Shown: positions 52,101 through 64,000, counted from the stretch's first letter. The stretch is DNA of 64,000 bases from Rhabdornis inornatus (GCA_013397075.1 VWZS01002580.1:1188928-1252927); one strand, 5' to 3'. Numbers and translations are program-made. Notes: generated by a model from the sequence alone, not told the origin.

Positions 52101-55100
52101 CAAGGAACACTGCAATCTACATCAAGTCAGCTATGTTCCTAAGCAATTCAGCTCTTGGGACCTGTACTGAGCAGGGGGGCTGAATTAGATGACCTCCAGA
52201 GGTGCCTTCCAATTTCACCTACAATGCATTCTCTGATGCCGGTCATAACCCTTCAAGCACAAGTCTTGTCAGTGTTTCAGTGAGCACTAAAAGATGTACA
52301 GTGACCAGGCTTCAGTCCTCTGTGCTTTGAGAGAATCCTGTCCCAGTGAGAGGAAGGACAGAGCAGGCTTGTAACAGCACAAGTGATACACACCATGTGC
52401 TTCTATGCTTTGTGACAGTCCAACTTTTCCAAGTTTCAGAAGACTTCATTTCATGTTGCAGCATGGGCTCAACAATATCGATATGGGAAACTCTTCTGAT
52501 CACCAGTGGAACAGAGAATACTACATGAAGCATGAACTATACAGATCATATAATTATACTGTAACACCAATTTCCACAGATCCACCTTTAACACTGGACA
52601 CCCATTAAAGAACATAAAATGAGTGTTAAGTACTCACCTGTGTTGGAAGAAGATTCCAGTTCTGCTTGCTACGAATCTGCCTGTCCACTATATCACCATC
52701 ACATATACTATCAGCTGCTCTACTCAAGAGCACCAAGTGCTTTTTTAAATTACCTCTGGAAAAAAATGAAGTTGACTTTATTACAAAGCAGAAATATCCA
52801 GATAGGTTTTAATCTAATTTGACTCCCTGACACAAAAGCCTATGTCAATTTAGGGTTTGGAGAAACTCACCCAGCAGCAGCTGGTTTCACATGCACATAG
52901 TTCTCTTGGACAAAGAGAGGTGCTAGTGAATAATCATGGAAGAAAAGATCTGATTTGTCTATAAGAGACATACGAGCAGTCTCCTCTCCAGTAGCGAAAA
53001 CCTTCCGGACAACGTCAAAAGGGCCCTAAATAAATGACATTTCAAGAAGTCAGCAGCTAGAAGGTCAACACAAAAAGTAAGACACAGCACAGTATCAACA
53101 AAATTAATATCCAGGAGTATCTTGACTCATCAGTACAAGCTCCATGTTCAGTACTTCCACACTAGAACTTCACTAGTTTTAAGAACTGTATTTTATTTTT
53201 GATATTAAGAGAATTATCTCCTAAACTGAGAACAAAGGATGGGAAGAATGAGCTTCATAATTGCATCTTACATAAGAGACCAGTATATCAAAATATATAC
53301 TCCGTCCTTGATACACTACTCTTAACTATTTGTGGCAAATGTCATAGCTTTTGGCACCTAGGCTTTATTCAGTGCTTCAGTTCAAAAGATGTTTATAAAG
53401 TCTAGTAATTATATCAGAATATGACAGTAAAAGCCAATCCAGTATTTGACACTTACCAGTTTGATGTCCTTTTTGGCTCTGCTGGCATCTGTTTTAGCCT
53501 CATCATAAGTCAGTGATTTGTCTTTTGCACACCACATATTAAGATTATGTAAAACCTAAAGAGCAAATTTACAATTTGGTAGCATAACAGAATTTAAATG
53601 GAAGACTCCAGCAATAACAGTCTGATCTTTAGCCATAAAAATACTGTTCAAATACTCTGAAGTCAATGTACATAATCTACTATCTAAATGGTCACTGATG
53701 CTGAATGGGTACTGACCTGTCTGATGTCCTGATTTGCTGCCAGGATTATCTCTTGCATAGCAGGTGGGGGAATTTTTAAACCTTCTTTAAACGCAATAGA
53801 CATCATGGCACCCTGTAATCACAATTGACAAACTGTCACTAGAGAATTCCTATTAATTCTTCCCCCCAGCAGAGCATACTGACACATCTATGAAAGACCA
53901 CTGCATATTTTTCTAAATTTTTAAGTACACGTAGCTCAAATTTTCTCTCATATACGTAAACCATCATTTACCATTGGTGTAAAAAAGAGCATGTTCCTTT
54001 ATAAAAATCCATTTTGTATATATTCTTAAGACAGACACCTAAAATCTGAAAGGCTTTGGGAAGAAAAGAAAAAAAATCTAAGATAATTCATTCTGAAAAG
54101 CGGTTGATCACTGAGATGATCCATTAAGTGGTGTATCCAATTCTGAATAAATTCTGCCACACGAAAACTGAAGTTACTGATGGTAATTCAGTGCAGTCCA
54201 TAAAGCCAGAGCCTACTTACTTTGATCTGTTCTAGACGAGGTCTCTGAAAACGAAGATCTAAACAGTAGTGGACCAAGGAGCGCATTTTAGGATGGTTGC
54301 GATCGTTGCACATACAAATGATGGGTATCTTTGTGTGTCGGATCAAAGCAATCAACTCCTGTAATTTAAACATGTCACAGTTACATCAGATAACCTGGAT
54401 AAAAAAAATTAGAATATCATACCAAGCAGCATTAGTCCCTGCCTTAAATCAGATCCTTGACAGGTGCCAAGTCCGTAACACTCCTGCTGTAATCGCATTT
54501 CTACACAGTGCAAACTTAGCCCTTTGCCTACATTTTTTACTTGCTGTTCTATTCAGCTGCAAGAGATCTGATGCCTACCCATTTCCACTGTCTACTTCCA
54601 GCAATTATGTTTGGAGCTGTCTTCGAGAAGCAATGAAGACAAATAGTCTTGAGTACAGCTGCCCACCTGCAGAACTAGACTCATTTCTCCACTAGCCAGT
54701 TTGACCTGACTTATGCCCAGAGGGAGAACACAGCTGTCTAGCTGCACTCTGCCACAAAGAACGAGAAAGCAGAAAGTAAAAAGATCAGCTCATCCCTGCT
54801 CCAAGAGGCTTCATAATTTTTAGGCTTGCCAGAACAGACTTTGCTAGCTGTAATGAAGGTGAAATTCAGCTCAGTTTCATTCCTGCAATGGAAATATTTG
54901 CATCTGAGTTAAAAATCTGTATGCCCTTTACCATCTAAGCACTGCACATGACTATAGGAAATCCTCAGAAGCTAGAACTGGAGCTACTAAAGAGAACAAA
55001 GGATGCTGCTGCCCATGCCACACATCAGTTACTCAGTGTTACTGCCTATGCAAAAGAGCAACAGTCCCAGCCAGTTTATGAACCTCCCACTGCATGGAGA

Positions 55101-58100
55101 TGTCAGAGAGACCTTAGGATAAATGTACCTGTTCTGAAGTGCATACACTCAAGGTCATCACACCAGGCTTCTTCTACACAAGTACCCTTTTCACCCCTCT
55201 ACCAATGCACAATTCTTACAAAAAGACAGGCTTCTAAAACACGTCAGACTGTACTCTATGTGCATAGAGTTTGCTTATGGCCAATGGGTTGAGGACAGTA
55301 GAGTGGCTTTACTATTTTGTGCTATATTTTTATGGCACACACTCTTGGCAATGGTTTTAGCTAGGAACTACAGTGGCTTCACCTGAATCCCTCCTCTGTC
55401 TTCATTGCCTGCCATACCATCCACTTCATCCATGATCAATACATGTTTCCCGCTAACTGATGAAGATGCACCTGAAAATGAATATGGATAAGAAAATGAG
55501 ATGGGAATAAAGGAGTCTTGCTCAGAGTTCTACCCTATGCTAAGTAAGATAACCCCATCCTAGGCAACTGAGGTGGTGGCTCTGCCACTTGATCACATGA
55601 ATCTATGTTCACAGATCAGACTATACCCTCATGTTATCTTGTTAGAAACAAGTCCCATAGAACAGACGAGCAACTGCAGAGTTCTTGAATAGTTTGTGCA
55701 GATTAACAACTCATTCTATGAACAGCAGGATTTACTCGAAGAAGAAATGTAACATCTTACTACATGAACCCACTCCCATTAGAGCCAGGTCCCTCCACCT
55801 GACAAGCAAGGTAAATTCCTAACATTGTTGCAATAATAAAGAAGATCTGTCCTTCCTCTAACCAGACTCTTAATAAAACAAAAATCTCCTTCAAACAACA
55901 GACGCACCAGAATAGAAGTCTTTGATGCTGGTGTTGTTAAGTGATTCAGCCACCACTTCCTTTAGACTGTTCTTGCTGCGAGTGTCGCTGGCATTCAGCT
56001 CCACATAGCTATACCCCAGTTCCTGGTCCAAACACATAAACCACATAAAAAGTGAGAACACAGATCAGTGAAAAAATCATACAGCTTTAATTAGTTTCTC
56101 CCCCTATACTCCTTTTCTCCAGCAATTAAAAAAAATCCATGTGTAGAACAGATAGGTCCAAAAGAGATTCTTTTTGTGGTGCATTTTTTGTTGTGTTCTC
56201 TGAATTTGGTTTTTTGGTTGGTTTTTGGAGGGTTTTTTTGTTTGGTTGGTTTTTGTTTTGTTCTAATTGAGGAGGATGGGGAAGCATTGGAGTCACATTA
56301 AATTTTGGAAGATTAACAGAACTTCCAGCAGGGATAGAAACAGAGCTTGCTTTCTGTGAGCCAAGGCTGGCTAAGTGCCATGGTATTTCCAGCTGCATAA
56401 CAAAGAAACATACCAGATGGCTCTGAAAGCTGCAGGAAAGAGAAGCTTTTAACTATTTAGCCAATAGGAAACACATGACTCCCCCAGCAACACTAACACT
56501 GCCTTCAGTCCCTGACACAACTTAACCCAGCTGCTCCTTTATCAGCAAACTCTCCTGCCAGAAGCAGCCAGAACACAGCACTGAGCACATACAGCCTCGG
56601 TCTGTTTTGCTGGCATTTCCTGTGGAGCACAGAGAAATACTCTGCAGAGTCCTGAGGCAGCTGAGAGCAAGCCAGGTTGGAAACCAGAAACAGAAAAGAC
56701 CATGATTTGAGAAAAAAAATGAGCCCAAGATAGCACATTCACCTTTTCTAAAGGTCTAGTTCTAGGTGTGGCATCAACTTGTTGGCACAAAGCTTAAAGG
56801 TATGCGGTGGGGGAAGGGGGGGGGAAAGGATTCAGAATTACTCTGTACAACAGACTTCTAAATTCAAATTTAGAAGTGTACACATAGCCCTGTCAATTTC
56901 TCTCATCCTAAAGTAGCATTTCAATTTAGAAGAAATCTGGGAAAGATCTCTGTTAGATATATAAAAAACACGACCTCAGGCTTTCAAAAAGCTTGCCAGA
57001 ATTTAAATCCTGCTAAATTAAGTGCAAATATTCTCCAACTTGCAGAACTAGTGCTGAATGCTCACAATTTTGGAAAACCATTTCCAATTGTTCAACATAC
57101 TGTGATATGCTTCTTCTCAATGTAACAGAAAAAAATGCAGACACCCATTGGTACCTTCTCACTTCAGACCAGATAAAGGTATCTAAACAGCCACATATTT
57201 TCACCTATAACCCTGTTCTGAGCAGGTGCAACCTGGCTGAGAGCAGACCCTGGTCATTCAGAGCATAACCACCTGCACACTGCATCCAGAATCAGAATTA
57301 ATATGTAATAAAAAAGTGCTGGAAACAGCCATTACTACAAACTCACCTTACAAACCAAAGCAGCTGTAGTAGTTTTACCAACTCCAGGTGGACCAGAAAG
57401 TAATGCTGCTTTAAAGCCTGTCCCATCATCTTTGCTTCCAGTTTTACTGGGTTTTGCTTAAAAAAAATAAAAAACACAGAACAGATTTTACCTAGGTATG
57501 TAATTATAAAATAAACTGCATGCTCCCAAAGATATCAAGTATTATTGGAATTTTTCCTCATTTAAGGCCTGATAAGAACATCCAAAGATGCACACACAGC
57601 TGCATCCTAACCATTTGGGGAAAAGCAGCTTAAAGCAGCTTACAGTTTATGACTGCGATACAGTGATTTTGAACTGAAAAATACCAGGAAGTGCTATTAA
57701 TGTAACACAACCATTTCAGCAATTTCCTCACAACCGTATCATATACATAAAAAAACAAAAACACCACAAAACCCACAAACAAATTAAGCCAAACCCCAAA
57801 CACACCACACACAAAAACCCCACTATGGCTGAACTAAAACTTAAACCCTCTTTTAAACACAGAAAAACTGTCTGTCCATAGGATGACAAACTGTCTACTT
57901 GACACATGCACCTCTTGCCAAAGCCAGGACCTTGACAATTCATCCCTACACATGACAGCAGCCCTTTAGATGTGCTCTTATCCTGTATCTTCACTGCTGG
58001 CAGTGCCTAACCTATTTCCTCTTACTGAGGAGGAAATCACTAGGCTCAATGCAGGGCCATTTTTAGATACATCATGGCTGGGATATTTTGAGGTTTTTTG

Positions 58101-61100
58101 TAAGAATGAAACCTAAGACTTGGGGAAAAAATTCTTTTGAGATGCATTTTTCTGCTCTTTTTTGAGGTGGGTAGTAAATGAAGAACTACTTTTCAAAAAA
58201 AACCTCAGGCTCAATTGCTGCGAGAAACACATCTGACTGCAGACTTATTCCTGATTTCTAGAGCTGCTCTGCTATTACCCAGGCCCTCACTGGTCCAAGG
58301 AACCAAGGAGCAAGATTAGCATGAAAGAACATAGAGAAAATAAACCAGGCCAGTCACCTTGTCCATCTTCCAAGATGTTCTTGTGCCAATTTCTGAGCCA
58401 TCGGAGCAGTTTATTGGCACAGCTTTGCTCACCCTGCTGTCCAATAATTGCCTTAAGAGATACAGGCTTATATTTATCTACCCATAGCAATCTCTCTGTG
58501 CCATCTTCATTAACCTCAGAAACCAAGTTCCCCTTAGGTTTTGGGGCTTCTTTCTCCTCTACAGTCTGATGTTTAAAGTCCGTAAGTTTTCGTACAGCCG
58601 TGGTTTCTTTCTTGACAGATCTGATGGTATCTCCTTTTTCAGGAGTAGACTTGTATTTTTTATTATTAGCTTCCCTTTTGTAGGGGCTAAAGTTCCTTTT
58701 TCCAGCTTCAGCTTTCTGTGGTGTCTTTTTGGGTTTTGACTCCACTTTCTTTGCCTTAGGAAAATAAAAAATTAAAAAGAAATGAAAGAAAAAAATACAG
58801 TAAATAAAGAGGATATTTACTTAAACAATTACAGAAGTGCTTAGAAAGTGACAAAGCTTATGTACTGATTAAAAAAACTTCAAGAGCAGATACAGAAATA
58901 ATCTCAGAAATAAAGCACAGCTAAACACAATTGTCACCAGGTTCTGTAGTACAACCCACAAAAAAGAGGCAGGAAGTGTTCTGGTCATTCCAAAACCAGT
59001 CCTCTTATTCATGAAGCCTGAGGCATCCTACAATGCTAAACTGATGACTGTCAGGTTGGAACAAATGGGCCAGACACCCTCAAAGCTCTTGCAAAACAAC
59101 ACTTGCAGAAGTTGTTCAACCCAAAACAATTCAAAGGGAGCGAAAGTGATCAGCTAATAAGCTTAGAGTTGCTTTTCCCTGGGACACTAATGGTATCTTT
59201 GCATAAATAAGTCATGTCTGTACTGAATGCACCACATGTTAGAACTAACAGAGATTTTAATAACATTCTATCAGGCACTACATCCTAAATTTAAATGTGC
59301 ACAAAAAAACTTGTTACCTCTTTTTTTGTGTTGCCTGAAAGAAACACCTTTAATATTCTTAGCTCAAGTACCACATAAAGACAAGATCTGTTACATATAC
59401 ATATAGTTTACATATTCCTGGGCGTATCTGGGTACCGTGTGGGATCAGTCACACTTACTTATTCCAAAGAATTAATGAATAACTTCTTGTTTCAACTGAT
59501 AGCATCTAAGGAAATGCAATTACCTGCTCTGTCAGGTACCCAATATGCAGAATAATATCAGAGTGGGAAAATAACCTTTAGCTCCCAAGTAGAGTCATTT
59601 GTCTTAAGCACAAACAAAAAATTTTCCCTTTTAACTTAGAAGGTCAAACTGATGATTGTTGTGTTGCTATTACTGGAACAGAAGACAAACTCCTTTCAAT
59701 TAAAAAACAAACCAAAGAAAAAAAACCCCCCTAATCCCCTAAGTTTATTATAGACATACCTCTGTTTCAGCTGCCAGCTCATATTTGGACTTTTTGCCTG
59801 GCATAGTTCGAATAAGATCAAACAGACCATCCTCATCAATAACTTTTGTACCAAAAGTTGATGCCTGGAGCAAAAGAAAGAATTAAATGTGAAGTCAAGC
59901 TACATTAGGATTTACATAATTCATTTCAAAGTGTTTTCCAGTAAAAAACTATGACTAAGAACACAACAAGAAGAGTTTATTTTTATATGTGTGTGTGTAT
60001 ATATATACGTATGTGTGTGTATGTGTGTTGTATGTATGCACAGAAGTAAAAACAAAGCAAAGCCATAAACCACTTGGCAACTTTTAATTTTAAAAATGCA
60101 CTTTATTGTTAGTACTGCTTCTAGTTGGCAGGGATTACTGGAAATTACCAGTTAAGAGAGGAACAATTCAGTTTCACTTTGCCTTTGGCCAGGCACAGGA
60201 ACACACTCACCTTCTCACATTTGGACTGGCCACAGTCTCGTCCCATCACCAGGTAATTTGTCTTCTTGCTGACATTGCCAGTTACTTTTCCTCCATAACG
60301 TTCAATCAGAGACTTGGCCTCATCTCTCTCAATACACTCCAGAACACCCGTAATCACAAATGTCAGGCCTTCCAAGCAATTTTCAGCTCCCTGAGAACCA
60401 GAGCATTGCAGGAAATGCCATTACTGATACAATTCTACCAAATAGCTCTTAACCATCAGCTATTTTAACACTCTACCACATCAAGTACCCTATGAAACTT
60501 TGCAAATGAGATTATCATACCTAGCTAGGTAATAGTTCTAGAAGTTCAAATGGGAAGAGCTACCAACAAAACTTCACACATGATTCTGACCATACTCTGT
60601 GCTTCAATCATAGCATGTCAGTCAAATGAGTGACAGCAATCTTCAACTTTAAGACCAGCAATTATTTTTGATCATCATGACTTCCTAAACCAAGTTCTGA
60701 ATATAAATTCTTTAGTACACTTCCTTACATTTAGTCACTGCTTTGCATTACAATTTAGGTTTTCTAATACATTCTTCCAGTGGGAAATAAATACCAGTCT
60801 TTAAACAGTTAAACTGATACTTATTAGACCACTTACAACAGTAGGTCTACCAAACACTCCATATATAGAACCCTGTAGCCAAACTTACCTGAGGTATCTC
60901 TTTGGAACCCAGTGCTTTCGGACCCTCACGATTAAGGAAGCTTCGGTAAGCTTGGTAATTGTTTCGCTTCTTTTCAGAGTCCTCAGGACTTATAGACTGG
61001 GTCAGGAGAGGGAAAAAAATTAACATACATATTACATATATAAAAACAGCAAAATAAACCCAAGCTTCACAGTTTAAGACATTTTTGTGCAACAAAGGAA

Positions 61101-62892
61101 AAGCAAGTCATAACACTTGTTTTTAATCAATTAACATGCAATACTGAAGCTTGCTCTGCTTTTGGTGCTTGTGTTGAAGTGTTTTTTCTTGTTCCTTTAA
61201 AAATATTTCAAAAATGTGAGTTTAAAAAAATATGTACCCATTGTTTACTGTCAGGTTTCTGTAGATTCATCTATTGCACATGTACATGCTCACTTAACTA
61301 AGAAAGTGTTGCTTTAAATTCACATCCTATTTAATTTGTGATCTACACTTACATAGAAGTAGAAATCCTACGAAGTAGACTTTAAGAGACACTTAAGCTT
61401 CTTAATCAGTAAACAACTGTTAAAAACTCACCTCAAAAGGAGGTGCAGCCTCTCCCTTCTAATTACAACTGTTATTTAATTGTCAAAATGGGGAACTTTG
61501 TACTGTATGGTTAACAAGTACATTTCAATGTTGCCAATAACTGCCAGTGTTCAACAAACAGTTATTGAATCAGATTAAAAAAAACCCCTAAATTCTATTC
61601 CTACCTGGTATATCAATAATAAGAAAAAATAGGAGACTAGGGAGAGAAATATAAGTCTCTAAACAATGCTACCTATCATTTTAACAACAGAACAGATCCT
61701 CAAGGTCACCACACTCACATCAGTAAGTTTTTACTCATTAAGTAAGAATGCAGGAATTATGACGCTGTTTTCCACCAAAGTTAAACAAGAGAAAGCACAG
61801 AACTGATTTTGCAGCATACCTGCACACCTTAATGGGCATAAGAGAACCTCAGGTCCTTCATCTGTTTAATTTACACTTTGCCAGATAATTTTTTCCACAT
61901 AGTTTTACAACTACTGTAAGGAAGGAACTTACAGTCTTACCAGAATTCAAATCCTTAAAAGCTGCCCAGGAGATTCAAAGTACCAAGTTACAACAGTGAC
62001 ACCTATAATAAATGAAAACTATTTTCCTGCAAACTCCACCATGACATCTAAATTAATTTTGACACAGCTCCTACCTCAGTCTTCTTGGGAGAAACTTTCT
62101 CCTTCTTTGGTGTTGTCTTCTCTTCTTTCCCTGAAGCCACTTTTTCTCTTGATAGTGAATTTTGAGCACCTCTTTCCTTTTCAGCAATCTCTTCTTTTTT
62201 ACCATCAGAAGATGGTGGGGATACACGAGAACCTTTCAATTGTTCAGATTTAGTTTGTGGCTTTGCAGAGTAATTCTTGGCTGCACCAGGTGAATCTGTT
62301 GCTTTCACTTAAAAGGAGGCAGAGAGAGAAGAGCTCATATATAAAAATGTATCTCATTAATATTATAAATTAGTGCAATCATTTTCCATTTCTGTGTCCT
62401 ACCTCTTTCTGACTGCTTATATCCTGCTGTTGTATTAGGGCTGCTGTTGATGCTCAGTACTGTTTGCTCTCCTGTATCTTTCCGAGCCTAAGTAAATACA
62501 CAATGCCAAAGTCAGGGATGTGTGTCCCAAGCTACCACTGAGACACAGCAACACACTTCACTTAATTGTGACTAGAACTTAAAATACCATCCCAACAGAG
62601 GTATCCAGCACATACTGTCTGATTAGGCAGAACACCCTTTACTGAGCAAATAATAGCCAGGAGGGAAGTATAAAAAGTGAGTATGCTATTTCCCTGAGAA
62701 CATTTCCCTGCTGTATTTAATGCATTTGTATGGAAGTCTGAAAACAAAGGTGTCTAAATAAGAACACTCCCAGCAATGCAATTCCTAAAAGCTTAAGTTT
62801 AAAAAGAATTCAACCTTTTTCTTCTGTGGTGTTTCATCTAACATGGCCAGAGTTCTAGCAAATTCTTCATCTTCATGCAGCTGTCTCTCCAG
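49006..62892 (-). CDS. RFC1: RFC1, replication factor C large subunit, C-terminal 919 residues (19 exons)
   Basis: Largest subunit of the RFC clamp loader, which opens PCNA and loads it at primer-template junctions in the nucleus. The exons join to 2760 nt with an open frame and consistent phases. In order they encode: [20 protein letters not shown] (acidic helix), a Lys/Ser-rich linker, the BRCT domain ([27 protein letters not shown]), a second basic linker, the RFC-box entry [20 protein letters not shown], Walker [11 protein letters not shown], Walker [18 protein letters not shown], sensor 1 CMCNDRN, the RFC1-specific C-terminal helical domain, and a Lys-rich tail. The ATP-binding motifs are intact. 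The N-terminal exons, including the PIP-box start, lie right of the window. The Lys/Ser linker looks about 20 residues shorter than the human one as I remember it. Confidence 0.97.
49649..49840 (-). CDS. RFC1: RFC1 penultimate coding exon
   Basis: 64 codons in phase 0. Reads [20 protein letters not shown] and then an acidic stretch [10 protein letters not shown], ending DAMIK. Confidence 0.96.
50865..51078 (-). CDS. RFC1: RFC1 exon, C-terminal domain
   Basis: Reads [20 protein letters not shown], then [20 protein letters not shown]. The acceptor AAAG at 51079 was chosen because it alone restores the (R)T...KRTVNM frame. Confidence 0.94.
51545..51690 (-). CDS. RFC1: RFC1 exon, C-terminal domain
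   Basis: Reads [20 protein letters not shown], then [20 protein letters not shown]. Highly conserved RFC1 C-terminal block. Confidence 0.97.
52150..52245 (+). mobile_element. CR1 LINE 3' end fragment
   Basis: Contains ...gaattagatgacctccagag... followed by ...ccttccaattt..., the usual CR1 3' end, then a degraded octamer tail. In an RFC1 intron, opposite to RFC1 transcription. Confidence 0.8.
52638..52755 (-). CDS. RFC1: RFC1 exon, C-terminal domain
   Basis: Reads [20 protein letters not shown], then [14 protein letters not shown]. Acceptor is tttttccag, donor gtgagt. Confidence 0.97.
52871..53025 (-). CDS. RFC1: RFC1 exon, C-terminal domain
   Basis: Reads [20 protein letters not shown], then [20 protein letters not shown]. 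Acceptor is atttag, donor gtgagt. Confidence 0.97.
53457..53555 (-). CDS. RFC1: RFC1 exon, AAA+ lid / C-terminal junction
   Basis: Reads [20 protein letters not shown] and ends RAKKDIKL. 33 codons, in-frame exon. Confidence 0.96.
53717..53812 (-). CDS. RFC1: RFC1 exon, AAA+ lid domain
   Basis: Reads [20 protein letters not shown], then [12 protein letters not shown]. It includes the sensor-2 region DIRQ. 32 codons, in-frame. Confidence 0.97.
54221..54358 (-). CDS. RFC1: RFC1 exon, AAA+ sensor 1
   Basis: Reads [20 protein letters not shown], then [18 protein letters not shown]. The CNDRN sensor-1 motif is intact. 46 codons, in-frame. Confidence 0.97.
55383..55471 (-). CDS. RFC1: RFC1 exon, Walker B
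   Basis: Reads [20 protein letters not shown], with the DEVD Walker B acid pair intact. Acceptor is cattttcag, donor gtgaag. Confidence 0.97.
55472..55907 (-). other. RFC1 intron, no gene seen
   Basis: 436 bp intron with nothing recognisable. Confidence 0.6.
55908..56022 (-). CDS. RFC1: RFC1 exon, AAA+ domain
   Basis: Reads [20 protein letters not shown], then [15 protein letters not shown]. The [10 protein letters not shown] motif is typical of RFC1. Donor gtgcgt. Confidence 0.97.
56023..57346 (-). other. RFC1 intron, no gene seen
   Basis: 1.3 kb intron. G/T-rich low-complexity tract at about 56160-56265 and a short G run near 56810. No recognised repeat family. Confidence 0.6.
57347..57456 (-). 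CDS. RFC1: RFC1 exon, Walker A
   Basis: Reads [20 protein letters not shown], ending LVCK. The P-loop GPPGVGKT is complete. Donor gtgagt. Confidence 0.97.
57457..58357 (-). other. RFC1 intron, no gene seen
   Basis: 0.9 kb intron with a C/A-rich low-complexity stretch at about 57745-57830. Confidence 0.6.
58358..58754 (-). CDS. RFC1: RFC1 largest exon in window: basic linker and AAA+ entry
   Basis: 397 nt. It starts [20 protein letters not shown] (basic, poorly conserved linker), then [20 protein letters not shown] and [15 protein letters not shown]. The WVDKYKP motif is the RFC box common to clamp-loader subunits. Confidence 0.97.
58755..59759 (-). other. RFC1 intron, no gene seen
   Basis: 1.0 kb AT-rich intron with no recognisable content. 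Confidence 0.6.
59760..59864 (-). CDS. RFC1: RFC1 exon, end of BRCT domain
   Basis: Reads [20 protein letters not shown], then [15 protein letters not shown]. It carries the DEDGL end of the BRCT fold. 35 codons, in-frame. Confidence 0.96.
59985..60039. repeat. (GT)n/(AT)n microsatellite
   Basis: Interrupted dinucleotide repeat in an RFC1 intron between the two BRCT exons. Confidence 0.85.
60211..60390 (-). CDS. RFC1: RFC1 exon, BRCT domain
   Basis: 60 codons. Reads [20 protein letters not shown], then [21 protein letters not shown] canonical BRCT fold, which in RFC1 binds 5'-phosphorylated dsDNA. Confidence 0.97.
60391..60888 (-). other. RFC1 intron, no gene seen
   Basis: 498 bp intron, nothing recognised. 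Confidence 0.6.
60889..60996 (-). CDS. RFC1: RFC1 exon upstream of BRCT
   Basis: Reads [20 protein letters not shown], then [16 protein letters not shown]. 36 codons, in-frame, strongly conserved. Confidence 0.97.
60997..62074 (-). other. RFC1 intron, no gene seen
   Basis: 1.1 kb AT-rich intron with no recognisable content. Confidence 0.6.
62075..62307 (-). CDS. RFC1: RFC1 exon, Lys/Ser-rich linker
   Basis: 233 nt. Reads [20 protein letters not shown] and ends [14 protein letters not shown], low complexity and poorly conserved. Assigned by in-phase joining on both sides (phase 1 in, 0 out). Confidence 0.9.
62403..62487 (-). CDS. RFC1: RFC1 exon, linker
   Basis: 85 nt. Reads [20 protein letters not shown], ending KQSER. 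The ARKDT start matches the human boundary; the rest diverges. Only 95 bp of intron separate it from the next exon. Confidence 0.88.
62815..62892 (-). CDS. RFC1: RFC1 exon, acidic helix (first RFC1 exon in window)
   Basis: 26 codons. Reads [20 protein letters not shown], then TPQKKK. Phase 0 at both ends, donor gttgaa. Upstream exons are outside the window. Confidence 0.96.
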
Positions 62893-64000
62893 CTGAAAGA
62901 AAAATTTAAAAAAAGATTTTTAGGCTAATGTCAAACAAGTTCTAACTCAGTATATTTTTAAAAACTCTAACTGAGCACATAGCTAGAAAAAGGGTGTCCT
63001 ACCAGAGGCAAATAAACTTCTGGAAATTGCACTGAAGAATTGCTTGTTTCCCCCAGAAAGCAAGACTAATTAAATCTAGTGAGAAAAATTGATCTATTGC
63101 ACTAGAAACATTATTATGTCTGTATCAGGTGTTTTCAAATTAGTTTTTTGTTCCTATTTTCTATTGTTGTGTACCTTTTCCTTTCAAGTAATCAAACTTT
63201 GAAGGCAGCACCTCTAACAGCCTGCAACAAGATACAACCTGTTGGCTTTATCAAAAACAGTTCCAAAAGACAAGTAGTAACAATGCCTCTTAAAAATTAT
63301 GATGTCTCCAGAATGAATATTCTATTCTCAATTACTACTAGCAACATATAAATATATAAAAAAAAGTCTGTTTTGGAGAATTCAACTACTGCCCTTAGCC
63401 CTGTTCTTAGTGTCAGTTTTATTTATTTTAGGGAAGCAAATATACTTTAACTTTCTATTATTTATACTCATACAACTGATTTTCTCTTGACAGAAAAACC
63501 AGTAAGAACAAATAGTCCAGACATCTGTGAAAGTTACTTATTATCTGTAAAAAAACACAAAGTCAGTTTGGTTTTGTTTTTATTCTACTTAACAACATAA
63601 AACTGACATCTCCAGTGATAACTGATCCTTCAGTTACCTTTCCTGTCCAATAGGGTGCCTTGGGGAAAACCATTTCTATTAATGAATAGTGTTCAATATT
63701 GCCAATAAATACTGACCATTGTTTCAACAAGACAACAACAAAATTACTTTCATAATTAAAATCCAACATGCCATGCTCTAAGATCCCAACAGATGACTTT
63801 ATAAAACCAGTATGTCACGGCCACTGTTTGTATGTGTCCCTAACAGGGAAATCTACCTTCCCTGTGTTCAGTGAGAAAGGGAAAGGGCAGTGACCACCAG
63901 ATGCAAAGCAGACTGAGGAAGAGATACACCTGATATAAAGTACTTCGATGCACAGAAAGTCTTGACTGTTATAGATAAGATCAATGTTCAAATGAAAAAA
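62893..64000 (-). other. RFC1 intron (continues past the window edge)
   Basis: 1.1 kb AT-rich sequence without recognisable exon or repeat. The upstream RFC1 exons must lie further right. Confidence 0.6.

Noticed and set aside
62893..64000. The pentanucleotide repeat locus known from human RFC1 intron 2
   Set aside because: That intron would lie upstream of the RFC1 exons present here, outside the window; nothing like the repeat is seen in the RFC1 introns that are present.

Overview
This window is vertebrate nuclear DNA and is almost certainly from a bird. Genes are split into many short exons with GT-AG introns, intergenic and intronic DNA is AT-rich, and the interspersed repeats are dominated by CR1 LINE 3' ends plus two avian-type solo endogenous-retrovirus LTRs. 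The repeat style fits a songbird, but that is inference. Coding exons were assembled by hand from splice sites, reading phase and remembered similarity to the human proteins; no search was run.

Layout. (1) 160-4902, plus strand: the last three coding exons of KLHL5, encoding the final kelch repeats of a BTB-kelch adaptor, followed by its 3' UTR and a short intergenic stretch. (2) About 6440-6790: a CpG island holding the WDR19 promoter, with an exact X-box (RFX) match and an NRF1 palindrome just upstream of the start codon. (3) 6626-47251, plus strand: complete WDR19 (IFT144), 36 coding exons, 4032 nt including the stop, predicted 1343 aa (human about 1342), and a probable noncoding last exon from 48008. 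(4) 49006-62892, minus strand: the last 19 coding exons of RFC1, the large subunit of the clamp loader, encoding 919 C-terminal residues including the BRCT domain and AAA+ module. The N-terminal exons lie beyond the right edge. WDR19 and RFC1 converge tail to tail, with predicted poly(A) sites about 0.2 kb apart. The order KLHL5-WDR19-RFC1 matches human 4p14.

The genes serve unrelated pathways: ubiquitin-ligase substrate adaptation or cytoskeleton (KLHL5), retrograde intraflagellar transport in cilia (WDR19) and DNA replication or repair (RFC1). Nothing suggests shared function beyond neighbourhood.

Unusual points: a 1.04 kb duplication in WDR19 intron 1 bounded by single N bases that is best explained as an assembly (haplotype) artefact lacking the GC-rich promoter core; a 26-bp perfect hairpin with a 4-nt loop in intron 3; two solo LTRs of different families with intact 5-bp and 6-bp target-site duplications; and a 1.3-kb decayed CR1 with recognisable reverse-transcriptase remnants. 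I found no new gene system beyond these.
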